A stretch of DNA of 64,000 nt from Fremontodendron californicum (taxonomy: Eukaryota; Streptophyta; Magnoliopsida; Malvales; Malvaceae), in NCBI GenBank assembly GCA_030761205.1, contig JAULJL010000034.1, positions 3,495,501-3,559,500 on the forward strand. The letters are read 5' to 3'. Every line of letters starts with the position of its first letter. The stretch's first letter is position 1. A program made the translations under genes and the position numbers. Under the pieces are notes generated by a model. That model was not told where the DNA came from and did not search any database. It saw nothing but the letters and a program-made list of their open reading frames with translations. Below are positions 43,311 through 55,600 of the stretch, one piece after another.

Positions 43311-46300
43311 GATGCGTTAGTATAATTGTTATGTAACCAATTAACCAAATCTTGACTTTAAAAAATAAATAAATAAACTGACTGATTACTTTGACTAATG
43401 CTGCTAGCCAGTAAATTTACAAGTCGAGTCTGCCAAAAGAGAAAATATCTGCTACTTCACAGATCACGATAATCAGGAGTGCAGATACTGTACATCAACC
43501 AGATCAAACCAAACAAAGATCAGGCTTTAAAATGCACTGTACACGTAGCGCACTCACAGTAATCTATGATAGATCAGACAGGAGATTAGTCTCATCAAAT
43601 TTACTTCGGGATTAGGTAAGTTTGGTGGGGAATGTGGGCCGTTTATAGGTGGGAAAATGGCCAGATCTGCAGTTGGAAAAAAAAAAAAAAATCCACCCAA
43701 AAACGTACAAAATTGCAACCTAACCCAAAAACAAAAAGAGTAATGCGCCATGATCCGTCTATTTGATTCATACTTTTGTTGCACTTGATTTTTTTTATAT
43801 ATAAAAAAATGTTTATAAATTAAAATTTATTTTATTTTAGTTTGATATTTTATTTCATCAAAAAATATATTTTCCAAAACATACTTTTCATATTATTTAA
43901 CTCTTTAAGCTTTTTTGTTAGACGAGACGGGAGCGAGACTAGCGGGACAAGACATCAAGCATTTTCCAAAACAAAAATGGATTAATAATGAATTATTTAT
44001 TTAATGTTAAAAAATAAAAAAAAATTTGATTACTTTTTAAATCTTATAAACGAAATAATAAGATAACACAATTTTTTTTAAATATATTAAAAATTATTTA
44101 AAAATAATTAAAAAATGAGATATATGACAAATTTTTAATCTTGCGAAATTAAAATATTTCATCACAAATATATTAAATATAAAATCTTAAAGATTGTTTT
44201 GTTGTTTTTTATATTAATTTATTAATTTTTTAAATATATATTCTAAAAGCATATGTATAATTTAGTATTTTAGATCTTTTTTGGTTTTGATTTTGATTTT
44301 CAAACCAAACCAACCAACTTCTGGCCAATGACTTTTGTAGACAAGTCCAAGCTTCTGGCTTCTGCTCCACTCAAATGGCCTAACTTATTGCACAAAAGCA
44401 GCTTTATATAAACTATAACTCATTGCCCTGCTGCTATATCAACTCAACTCGACATGAAAATAATTTTCTGGACTGGAAAACAAGATTTTTCTCCTTTTGC
44501 ATATTACTTGGCACTGGCAGGAACAAAGTTGGGATGTAAAACAAAAGTATTTTCCTTCATCACAAGGAATTAAATCCCATATCTCTAAGAAACAAAGTTA
44601 AAAAAATAGGATTGAAAATTAAATTGATAAAATTTTCGATTATCGGTTTAATTGATTCGATCGGTTTAATTAAAATATTTTTAAATATTAAAAAATATTT
44701 TGAATATTGAATAAGTGATAAATATAATAAATAACCAATAAAAATATACATTTGACTTAATGGTATGGTATTTAATATAAAATTAAAAGATTAAAAGTTC
44801 AAATCTCATCATTTATAAAATATATATGTATATATATAATCGATTTTTTACCAATTCAACAAATCTCTAGTTTTATATATCATATTGATAGGACCAAACA
44901 AATAATTTCCAATTTTCAATTAAACCGATCCGATCCGATCTATTGATCTGATCCGATTTTCATCCAGAAACCCCATGTTCTAATAGCTTGTGGACATCCT
45001 AAAAAAATGAGCATCAAATTCCAAAATCTAGTGCTAACCAGTCTAACTCCTAATTAGCTACCTAATTTCACCTGGACTAATACTACAATATGGTCAATCT
45101 CCAGATCCTCTAACTAATTTCACATGAAGGCAATCATGTCACAAGAAGTAGGAGATTTACTGGAAGACTCCTGATATAATATCAGCTTTTGGGCTGTTAT
45201 CACTTCCTGTCCTGCAGAATTTGTGCATCTCTACATTTCATCTCATCAAGACCCATTAGTAACCAACCAAAACAACTTTCAGCCACAAAATCCATTAGGT
45301 TTGCCTTTTGTTTATAACATGACAGCCAGATTAGCATGATAAAACAAATTCTTCTAATCAGAGAGTATGCAAACTTTTATATGATGCCTAAACCTGCCTA
45401 AAATTCTCTACAAGAACCAATAAAGCTTTGCACTGAGAAACAAAACACCCATCCACATGCTTAACCCCACCCGGTATTTTTCCCCCTTCTTTTTTTCTCT
45501 TTCTTCCAAACAGAAAGAAAGAGCCCCTATATAGAAATTTGAAAGGGAGAAATGGAACATCAAAATAAAGATGGAGGGAAGGGAGGGGAGGGGAAGAAAA
45601 ACAACTGCTGACTCTGAAGCTTTCAAACTCTTCTAGAGAAGTACTTCTGATAAACGAGCTATTGGTTTTCATGAACAGCAACACACTACAAGAGACGGAA
45701 TTTTTTTCCGACGAAAATATTTAAGTCGTTGATAGTTTGTCGTCAAAAAAAAAAATCATCGGCAGTGATTTAAAAAGCGATGGCGTAGCGGTGTCGCAGC
45801 CGCTATTTCGCGGTAACGGCACTGTCCGCCACCGCTATTTGCCGAAATAGCATTGTGAATGAAATTCACATTAATAGCGGCAGCGAAAATCGTCGTAACG
45901 AAAAATAACGGCCATAACGGGCCGCTATTTCCGCTAAATCTTTTGCCCTTCAAAAAAAACTTATCAAACAAAAGTTTTATTCATCAGAAAAGAACATAAC
46001 TATTAAAAACAACAATCAGACAACCTCAACTCAAGGAAAGAACAGATATCAAACTTCAAAGAAAAAAGAAATTAAGAAGGTAAGTTTTACATGACCAGAA
46101 GACCTTTCTCATTTTTCTATTTCTGTTGTTCTGCATTCGAATTATTGACTTGGCTTGGAATTCGATTGGCTGCAGGTTTAACGCAAGAGGGGACAAGGGA
46201 AAACAAGGATTAGTGACTGCTGGCATGAGTCTGGTGCAGGATAAGAAGGGCCAAAACAGGGGACCATATGGCGTGGGACCGTGGGTTGAAGGCAGAGAGG

Positions 46301-46517
46301 GGAAAGACCGAAGGAGGTTGCTGGGTTAGCGGGCTGCTTCTGTCGTGCAGAATCTGTCGAGACTCGAGTGCCTCCAGGGTCTAGGTCTCTGTGTGATAGT
46401 AGAGTGGGAGAGCAGAGAATATGAGAGTGAGACTCTGAGAGAGCGGAGGAAGAAGAAACAAATTGGGAATTTTAGGGGAAAATTTTATTATTTTATATAT
46501 ATTTAGATGGTGGCGCC

Positions 46518-47800
46518 TAGGGGTGTAAATGAGACACCTGTGCTCGCAAGCTACTCGAGTTCGACTCGAAAAAAACTCGAATTCGGTTCGGTAATTATCG
46601 AGCCGAGCTCGAGCTCGAGCAGCTCGAGCTATCGAGCGAGCCGAGTTCGAGCATCTTAATACCCGATTCGAGTAGCTCGCGAGCCTAATCGAGCTTTTTA
46701 TTTATAATATATATTTATTATTAATTTACCATTTCACCCTTAAATATATATATAAACTTAAAAACCCTAAAACTAAATCTTTTTCACTAACCACTGTTCT
46801 TTCTTTCCGTCTCACAGCCTCACGGCTGTTCTTTCTTTCCCTAAAGCTGGTAGGACTCAGGATTGTCTTGTTTCCTCTGGATTTTTTCTCTTCAAAATCT
46901 AGAAATCAAAAGTTATAGTTTCATTTGAATTTGAATGTTGGAGCTTAAAAATCTGTAGAGATGGAAGAAAAACCACCACGCTCTCATCTCAAGTGCCAAT
47001 TCTTCGAAGTCGAAGGCGAAGACTCCAACAAGCCTCCCGCGTAATCGTTCGCTTCGAATCTTTTTTATTTTAAAAACGAAAATCCTTCATATCTCAATAT
47101 ATTGACGCAGTTATTTTAGCTCCTAGTTTTACTCATTTTTCTCTTTTATGTTCGATCTTTCTTTTTTGTAATTTTTTCTTTGGAAATTTTATCTGTAAAT
47201 ATGGTAAAGAAGCTTATTGGTTTTTTTTTTGTTGGAATTTTTAGGCTTTTTATAAAGTATTTATAGGAAAATTTTTCCTTTAAATGTAGTCAAGTCTTGA
47301 TAATATTGATAAATTTAATTCCTTCGAGAAAATAAGGGTTAAATATATCTCTTTTCTTAAGATTCGTTTGTATTGCTTGAATTTACGAATTAAAACAATA
47401 TTTTGACATACAGGCAAAAGAGGGTTAGATTAGGTTTTGTTATTCAAGAGTATTTTATTTGTTTTACCTTAATTTGATCTTAGCAAAGCAGTGATTTTTA
47501 ATTTATTGTTTAGTTTTTCACTTTTTTTAGTCTTAGCATTCAATCTAGGGTTTGGTGAAAGAGAAACAAAAAGAAAAGCTTAATTCGAGCTCGAGCTCGA
47601 GCTCGAGCTTGAGTATGTAAATTGAATAAACAGTTTTATCGAGCCGAGCTCGAATAGTTCGATTTTATCTCGAGCCGAGCTCGAGCTTAGAAAATAGTAT
47701 TCGATCGAGCTCGAGCCGAGTATCGAGCTACGAGTTTCGAGTCGAGCTCGAGCTCGAGCTTCTCAGTATTCGAGCTCGGCTCGGCTCGATTACAACCCTA
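46518..47800. mobile_element. hAT-like element (family B), inner core of the nest
   Basis: A perfect 8-bp TSD, GTGGCGCC, lies at 46510-46517 and 47801-47808. The ends TAGGGGTGTAAATGAG and CTCGATTACAACCCTA are inverted copies. Subterminal regions are packed with GAGCTCGAGC/TCGAGCCGAG repeats. The centre (about 46740-47560) has ordinary composition and includes a gene-like exon start. Confidence 0.9.
46961..47044 (+). pseudogene. Possible captured first exon inside the hAT-like element
   Basis: A CT-rich leader (about 46780-46860) is followed by an ATG frame of 27 codons beginning MEEKPPRSHLKCQFFEVEGE, ending at a TAA that overlaps a GC/GTAATC donor-like site. Beyond it are long T-rich, intron-like sequences. 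Leader plus short coding exon plus intron-like tail is what a captured 5' gene fragment looks like. I do not recognise the parent gene. Confidence 0.45.
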
Positions 47801-49013
47801 GTGGCGCCTGATGAATTTGTGCACTGGTGCATTGGGTTGGGTTCAAAATTGACCTAACCCAATTACCTTTCATTTGCGTTTTTAATTGAAAGGATTTTTT
47901 TATGAAAAAAATTTATATATTTATTTTTTTAAGAGAAATAATTATATATTGATTTATTAATTATTAATTTAAAGTTTTATATTTGAATTTTTAGTAACGG
48001 TTTTTTTAGAGGTAGTTGTATTGTTAACTTTTGTATTAGATTAATTTTGATTATTATTTATTGAGTAATTAAATAATAATTAAAAATATCATTCATTATA
48101 TAATAAAATAAAATTAATTTGTGATAGAAATGTTAATTTAATTAATGCATCAAAAAATTAAGTTACTTATTGAATTGAGCATTAATTAAATTTAAAAAAT
48201 TTAAAATAGATTCGAGTTTTAATTATGAAATAAGTAACATAATTTATATATTTATAAATATAAATTTATTTTGATTTTGATTTTATATAAAATATCAAGT
48301 ACATCACCATGTGTATATAATATTTGATTATAATGTCAAAAAAATGTGAATAATTTTAATTTTACAAATAAAAAATCATAGATTGTCATAAATTACTTTA
48401 AAATTATTTTTAAGAAAGAAGTTTTTATGATTATAATTATAATTATTATGTTATACCATACATTGTGCAAAACAACAAAAAATACACGACCGCGATGACC
48501 GCAATGACCGCGATAGTATCCGTTACATCCGTAATCACGATAAACGCAACGCGACAGAAAACGTGTTCGCGACCGCATTTTAAATCCCTGTTCATCGGTA
48601 ATAATGATATTTACGACGAAAATTTCCATCATAAATAATATTTTCTATGGATTTGGTGTTTTTTTCAATAGATAAATCAATCGGAAAAAAAAATGAGTGG
48701 CATAAAATTAAGTCGAAAAAGTATTTTTGCTAATAAAATTTTTTTTTTTAAATTGCCACGAAAAATTCCGTCGCTAAAAGATAAAAATTCCGTCACAAAA
48801 AACCTAAAGAGAAAGATCAATCTTCCGTCAAAGTTTTAACGACGAAAATTTTTCGTCGCTAAAACACTAAAAATTTCATCGCTCAAAGTCTTAACCTTTA
48901 CTAACGAAATTTCGTCAAAAAAGGCACGAATTCTATCGAAAACAATTATGTATTTTCGATGGAATTACTTCATCGGAATATTTTCGTCGCTAAAACCACT
49001 TTCTCTTGTACTG

Positions 49014-49508
49014 ACAAATAACCACATATAAAGAAATATAACGAGTATGCAATGGTATAAACCAACAGAATTGGTTCATTCACCTCACCATGATACCAAC
49101 AACAGAATATTTACTGAAAGGAATCGGTAAAATCAAAGTAGAAAAGAACAATCTACTCTTTAGATACTATGGAAAGGAACAAGGTTTTAAGATAATCATA
49201 ATTTGGTGACCTTAATGATTTGAATGACAATTTTTATCTACAAAATCATGGGTATTATGAATATTTGGTAATGGAATAATTTTCTTAAATATTGAAATGA
49301 TTTGTCAAGTCATAGATTCATTTTCTTGCTATGAAAAAGGCAAACAAAATGGGGATATTTCACTTTTTTATATACTGTTAATGCTCCTTATCATCTGTCA
49401 TTTATGCTGATGATGCATATTGATGTAGTGGGGCATGGATTTATTGTTCCATATTGATGACAACTATAAATAAATAACATAAAAGATAGTCTTTCGTTTA
49501 TCTCTCTA
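49014..49508. other. Intergenic sequence
   Basis: AT-rich with nothing recognised. Confidence 0.4.
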
Positions 49509-51968
49509 TGTTAGTATATGCTCTAGAGCCAATCAGATTGGATAAAGGATATACAGTTAATAAAGCAAACTCATCACTATTCCTTAGTGATACAAGGTTT
49601 TCCTTAATGTTAGTACGATAATAAAGAGTTATTAAGTACTAGTTAGATGAAGCCCATAGAACATAATGACCTTGCAAAGGAATTATAAAGAGTTATAATT
49701 GTGAGATCCTTATGCATCAAAGCCTTATTCCTAAAACTATTCCTGGTCATCGTATTGCCAAGACGGGGCATTGGCAATGCTCAAAAACTAGTACATGTTA
49801 AGCCTTCTTACTTATGAAGTAAGCAACCGATCTCATGGGTTGAAGTATGAGGGATACTTGGGATAACATGTAAGTGCTTGTATGTTAAACAAATTCACTG
49901 AACATGGCCCGTTGTGAGAACTCCATTTGGTATTGTCACTCTAGTGTCTATGGAAATGTTCTCACGTGCCAGTCGTGTAAATTAGTCCTCTGACTTGAGA
50001 TACCAGGTCATCTTATATGGGGAGTGTCATACTTTGATTTCATCTGATCAAGTCCCAAGAAGGGATGCTTATGGTAGGATGATTTTGGGTATGACATGAA
50101 CCATACGAAGATGGATGAGTGATCCAGAGAGGATTCACCAATCCAAGTGATATCGGAGATTTATCTCATATGTTCTTGGCTTGGGTTAACTGAATAAAGC
50201 TTCGGCCGAAGCACAATGGATTTAAGAGAAATTGTTTCTTTAAGTTCATGAGGTTAACCATAAGCTTCAAGAACTAATATGGATTAAACATGAGTAGACA
50301 CTGCACCATGTTCATGGTATTTCCGAAATATTTGGTGAAGGACCGTATTACACTGATAGGCTGGTTACTGAAAGGTTTCGTAAAAGGTCACATTGACTTT
50401 TCAATATTTTGGTGGTTATGATGGGTTGCTAGATCCCACTCTTGATCTATGAGTATAGGTTAATGAGATTAGCTTATGTTCATTGCCAACATATTGGAAA
50501 CCTAATGGGTCACACAGAATAGGACGTATTGTTCAATTAAACTTGGGATTTGATTAAGTATGACTTAACTGAATAAAAGGTTAAATTTGGAGGACTTAAT
50601 TGAATAGTTCAATTAAGAAAGATTAAGACATAATTAGGATTTGAGAAATCCAAATTTAAATGTCTTAATATAACAAAGAGAATATGGTTGTCTTAAGAAG
50701 ACAATAATATCTTGACCGAAATTATTTGGAATAAAGTGAAAGAGTTTGATTGAGAAAGTGAAACTCTAAGTGAAAGAGTTTCACTTAGAGTTTGATTGAG
50801 AAAGTGAAACTCTAAGTGAAAGAGTTTCACTTAGAGTTTGATTGAGAATCAAACTCTTGATTCTTGAACTATGGGTTATTCGAATATCATGCCTTGATTC
50901 GGATTAATGTTATATGATAACATTAATTGATTGGAGACTTGCAAGTGTGAAAAAGTTCAACTTGAGCTAGAAGTTTGATTGAGAATCAATCTCTACTCAC
51001 AAGTCTTGATATGGTCGAATAGGTACATGAGAAAAGAATTGGTTTCTTGGACCATTCTTGATCTCATATTAATTATGGGTGATCGGCCCAACATGGAGTG
51101 CATTGTAGTGTGACATTCGGCCCAATGACATTAATTGTTAATGACATGGCCAAATGATCCAACTTGGAGTAAAAATGTTTTGCTTCTTGATAAGTTTTTA
51201 ATCTTGATTAATGGACTTGCACACCAAAGATTAATATGGGCCGACCAACCTAGTAAATAAGTGGGACATTCTTTTTATGGTATATGGAATATATGATAAA
51301 AGAATGGGTTTATAAAAAAAATGCAAGAAAAAACAAGAAAATCCTTTGTGATTCTTTAAGAAGCATTCGACCAAGATTATGAAAACCCTAAGGAGTTGCC
51401 GCAAATCATAAAAAGGTGGTCAAAACCTTATGGCGCTCCTATGGGTCCAAACCCTCTGACACATCATTTAGGAAAATCCTATGCTTGCCAAAAATCTTGC
51501 TTATTCCTCTTCGGCTCTTCCTTTGTTTCTTGGTAAACCACAAATTCTGTAGGGTTATTTTCTTGAGAAGATAAATAAGAAACATAACCTTTTGATTATG
51601 ATCAAAAGATCATCCAACTAGCATTGGAGAATCTTCATGCCTTGAGAAGGTTCCAATGATCGTTTGTGTGGATTACCGTTGGAGGCAAAACATTTGTGTT
51701 GCACGTCACCTTGAAGAAATCTTGAAGTGGCTGTTTCGTTGCAGCGTTCGTGATAGGAACGGCAAACTCAAGATTACAAGATCTTTGATTAGGTATGATT
51801 TCTTTAAGATGTATGAAAATTTTAATTGTTAATCCGACCATATATAAGTTTCTACCTAAAGATCGTGATGGAATCTAGGTGTTTCTTTGTAAAAAATTTC
51901 GCTATTTTACTTTGATAATGTTTTTATTTTATATCTATTGTGATATGCATGAGCTTGGGATTCCAACA
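49509..51968 (+). mobile_element. Probable solo LTR (about 2.46 kb)
   Basis: It starts TGTTAGTATATGCTCTAG and ends GGGATTCCAACA. The flanks are CTCTA and CCCTA, a 4-of-5 TSD match. It has no coding capacity. The TGTTAG...CAACA ends and length suit a plant LTR; the family is not determined. Confidence 0.55.
50742..50846. repeat. 46-bp tandem repeat containing a hairpin
   Basis: GAGTTTGATTGAG recurs at 46-bp spacing (50742, 50788, 50834). Each full unit contains the palindrome CTAAGTGAAA-GAG-TTTCACTTAG. Confidence 0.8.
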
Positions 51969-52359
51969 CCCTATCGATGGTTACTTGTTTCCATGGCTCG
52001 AGATATATGGTAATCTTTATTTGATTCTTAAGATCAGGAAGAAACTGAAAAATTCTTGTACCATTTATATAGAAGTCATTTAAAATTTCATATTTATGCA
52101 ATAGCCAACTTTAATAATTGTCAAACATTGACTCAATTGCTTTTTATTCTTGCTAAAATGCAGATTCAGTGTTGTATTGGCAATGATCTTTAGGGGAGAA
52201 AAAGGAAATAATGATTGCTATTGGTGTCACAACTTGAGCTGTGTCCCCAGTCCCCACCTCTGGATGGGTTTCCAATGAAAACTAGCACTAAATAAGCTTC
52301 ATCCTGTTTGGAGATTTCTTTTTTTACATTCAATTTGTAAATGCATAATTATGGCTTAG
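51969..52359. other. Intergenic sequence
   Basis: No gene or bounded repeat seen. Confidence 0.4.
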
Positions 52360-53600
52360 TGTTGTCAGATTTAATTACGCAAGTGCACGTTATCATAAAC
52401 AAGTAATAAAGTGAAAGCAGAGTGTCGAACTCACGAGGAATTGTTATTAAATTCGTTAAATACTAAAATTAGAACAGCTTAATCTTATCCAAATAATTAA
52501 TTAAAGTTTGTGAATTAAAACTAAATTAAAGAAAATAATAAACAAAGAAAGTAAATTAAAATTGGATTTAATTCAATGGAGAAAAAACCTAGGATTAAAA
52601 TTTCTCTCAACACTTCGCTTGAACGTTTCCTACTCTCTTAACTTGATTAATGATCTTGAGTTGTTAACCTACAGTTCTAATCTATTTATAAGGATCTTCC
52701 AATGGTCTTATAAAAATATCCTTCTTAACCAATTAATTATATTCCTATGATAATTGAATCAAAGAAGAACTCATTAAGCTTAGACTCTAAAATTGATTAC
52801 ACATGACACGTAAGTGTATTCATACCCTACATGAAGATCAACTCATCATAATAAATGAATATGAAACATGTGTTATGCAATCCATGTCTAACACTAAACT
52901 CCCTTTTCCAAGTTGTATTTAGGTTAACAAATCAGTTTAATTGGTGATCAAGCAATTAAAAGCGTTAAGCACAAGATTGAATAAACAACTCAAATATCAT
53001 TAAATCAAGCTAGAGAGTAAAATTGTTCAAACTACATGTTGAGTTCCATTGCAATCCTAGAGAGATGAATTTAGTTCATGCTCAACATTGAAAACAATAA
53101 ACACAGGAGTTTCACAATCATGAAATTAAAAAGAATAAAAGAAGATTAAGGAAGAAGAGAAAACTAAAGGTTGTCAGATCTTCAGTCTTCTAATATCCAA
53201 AAACACTTTTAGCTCGTTGCAGAATTGTGGTGGCTGCTCTTCTCTTCATAAAATTAAAGCTAAGAACTAAGAATGTCTTAAAAAAAACTAAAGTCTTAAT
53301 GGTTCCTATTTATAGAGCTCTTAAAATCCTGAAGAAGGAAAACTTTGTGACCAAGTAACTTCTTCCAGCTTGAACTTTTCATATATGAGCTGAATGTCTC
53401 TTTCTTGCTTTAGGACTCTACAAAATTACAAAAGACATTAAATTGATAACTAAAATTAAACATAAAATAAATAAATAAAACTAAATAATAAATAATAAAT
53501 AAATAAATAAAAATAATTAATTAATAGTTTAAACTACAAGGACTTAGCTATTTTAAAAACACAAAATAGAATAAAATAACACTATTTCATAGAGTTATCA
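52360..53600 (-). mobile_element. Solo LTR of an Athila-like element (1241 bp)
   Basis: On the minus strand it starts TGATAACTCTATG, like the LTR at 8272, and ends TCTGACAACA. The 5-bp target duplication CTTAG is perfect (52355-52359 and 53601-53605). No internal region or second LTR remains, as after unequal recombination between two LTRs. Confidence 0.85.
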
Positions 53601-53802
53601 CTTAGGAGTGTAGGTGTTGTGTTTTTTGTCTTGGCTTTCTTTAAACATACAAAAATTGCTATTTTTTTTTTGTAAAAAAGAAGTTGCTGGTCAAGGAAAA
53701 GAGTTGCATATGTTGGGATTCGAATTCAAATTATGAATGTCACCTCTTAAAAATAACTGAATAAATTAAATAGGTTAAACCTTGAATTCAAAAGATTGCT
53801 AT

Positions 53803-54127
53803 TGTTAAGCATCTAACCTAAAACCAATTGGTGATAAGTGGAGAGACCTAACTTGAATATAAGACCATAGGCAATCCAAAATTTAATTGATGGGGGATAA
53901 CACCACTTTAACAGGCCCCCATTACGTGTAGGCGGATAACGAGGAGCCTACCACATGACCAACTCAGAAATGGTATAAGGCAGAAACAACATAATAGAAA
54001 CTGGACTTTGATACCATGTTAAGCATCTAACCTAAAACCAATTGGTGATAAGTGGAGAGACCCAACTTGAATATAAAACCACAGGCAATCCAAAATTTAA
54101 TCGATGTGGGATAACACCACTTTAACA
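53803..54127 (-). mobile_element. TRIM element (325 bp) with 111-bp terminal direct repeats
   Basis: Two copies of a 111-bp LTR (53803-53913 and 54017-54127) flank 103 bp. On the minus strand the LTR starts TGTTAAAGTGG and ends GCTTAACA, followed at once by TGGTATCAAAG, an initiator-Met-type PBS. A GGGGGCC-rich polypurine stretch precedes the second LTR. The flanks GCTAT and TCTAT match at 4 of 5. Confidence 0.85.
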
Positions 54128-54255
54128 TCTATTATTATAGCTTTTACATCTGTTTACAGAATTATCATGTGTATATGAATATATGATAGAGCCTTCCTTA
54201 GAAACAAAGAAAAGAAAAGAATATATATATCCTTTCCAGTTGATGCTTTAAGCCA

Positions 54256-54835
54256 TGGTAGTCGATACTGTACCGGTATCGATTGTATCATCCGCTACGT
54301 TCCGGTTTTGAAGAAAAACGAAACGGTACCAATATCGTATCGTTGTGGTTTTTGTACCGGTCTGTACTGACCTGTACCAGTACGTACCGACCCATATCGA
54401 TTGGTACAAAATTTTGATTTTTTTTTAATTTTTTTCACTTGATTTTTTAACCAATTTTTAATACTTTTTAGTCATAATAATTTTTACTTTTTCATAATTT
54501 CATTCAAAAAAATATTTTTATTAAATTAGGCTATTGAATCTAATTAATAATAATTTATTATATATATATATATATATTTTATTTATTTATTTATGATTAA
54601 ATAATTTAGATATTAAATATTTAAAATTTTTATATTTGCATATAAACATATATATATGTAATTGAGATATATTTGTACATATATATAATATATATTTATT
54701 ATAAAATTTGGAAATGAGCTTTATAAATATATATATGAAAAAATATTTGAAAAGTATCGATAAATCCGAAACAGTACGTCGAAATACATCGATACCAATA
54801 TAAAAAAATTTGTATACCGATCGATATGGCTATTT
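54256..54835. repeat. Degenerate GTACCGGTATCG-type repeat
   Basis: CGATACTGTACCGGTATCGA at the left and CGATACC...TACCGATCGATA at the right suggest long, decayed inverted ends around an AT-rich core. Related sequence lies in intron 3 of the PEBP gene. Confidence 0.5.
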
Positions 54836-55378
54836 TGCTTTAAGCACCTACTGGTTGGTTATGTTCATGCAAGCAGGACAAAGAAAAAAATATGGGTCAC
54901 TCATATTTTGTCCCCACTATCATCCCTTCTGTAACCTGCCTTTCAATTAGTAAAAAAGAAAATGTGAAAAGATGCAAATTAGTAATAAAAAAAAATTGTG
55001 ATTCCTTTTATACCATCATATAAACAGATTAAAAGTCAATTTCCATCAAAACACATTTCTTATCTCTTTCTTTCTGCAGTATCCAACAAAACCTCCAAAA
55101 TTTCATCAAAACTTCTCTCTCTCACTTATTACCAATCCTCATTCTCAAATCTCAAATCTTACAGGAGTTATATGCTCATATATGATACTAACTTAGAAAA
55201 GAAACGGAATATTTCTTCTTAGGGAAAAAAACAAATTTCTTTAGTGAATACTGAGAAAGAGTTGTTTAATTGTTGATTGAATTTGTAGTTTGCTACTGGC
55301 ACGCCTCTTGTGCATGGAATCTTGGGAAATACCCAAGGCAAACATAGAAAAAGCACATATTTGACAGATAAGAGTAAG
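54836..55378. other. Intergenic sequence
   Basis: No gene recognised. A 74-codon ATG frame at about 54998 has low-complexity Ser/Lys/Phe composition and no known motif. Confidence 0.4.
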
Positions 55379-55568
55379 GGTGTCAACTATAATGAGAACT
55401 ATTTGAATGAGAACCATAAGAATTAAATGTTTTATAACCTTTAGATCAAGCTTATTATTTTAAAGTCTTTGATATTTTCATGTCATCAAATAAAACTTGT
55501 AACTGGTAACAGCAAGTAAGAGAAGAAAAGGATCTGAGTTTGCAAAAGAGAAAGAAAGAAAATGAGCA

Positions 55569-55600
<32 letters not shown>

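Larger units (their letters stand above)
41222..45683. other. Intergenic sequence with MITE-like repeats
   Basis: The first few hundred bases are the promoter side of the XBAT33-like gene, with a CT-rich leader at about 41222-41265. Two copies of a GTTTAGCATTGCT MITE follow. A TCGAG-rich decayed repeat (about 42355-42795), ending TTTACATCCTA, resembles the hAT-like element at 46518. The stretch 44640-44960 is rich in CGGTTTAAT/ATTAAACCG inverted motifs. No gene is supported. Confidence 0.45.
45763..48590. mobile_element. hAT-like element (family A), middle shell of the nest
   Basis: The left end CAGTGATTTAAAAAGCGATG and right end CCGCATTTTAAATCCCTG are inverted copies. The flanks ATCATCGG (45755-45762) and TTCATCGG (48591-48598) match at 7 of 8 bases. 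It is related to the elements ending at 669 and spanning 1012-1196. No transposase is found. It is interrupted by a second hAT-like element. Confidence 0.75.
45684..49013. mobile_element. Small CACTA-like element, outer shell of a three-level nest
   Basis: The left end is CACTACAAGAGACGG and the right end TCTCTTGTACTG, inverted with one mismatch. The 3-bp target duplication ACA is present on both sides (45681-45683 and 49014-49016). Subterminal TTCGTCGCTAAAA / CCGACGAAAA repeats are dense at 48720-49000. Its own sequence is only about 500 bp; the rest is a nested hAT-like element. Confidence 0.8.

Noticed and set aside
45388..45672. A minus-strand ATG frame of about 94 codons next to the CACTA terminus
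   Set aside because: It has Ser/Pro/Phe low-complexity composition and no known domain. An unrecognised terminal exon cannot be excluded but is not supported.
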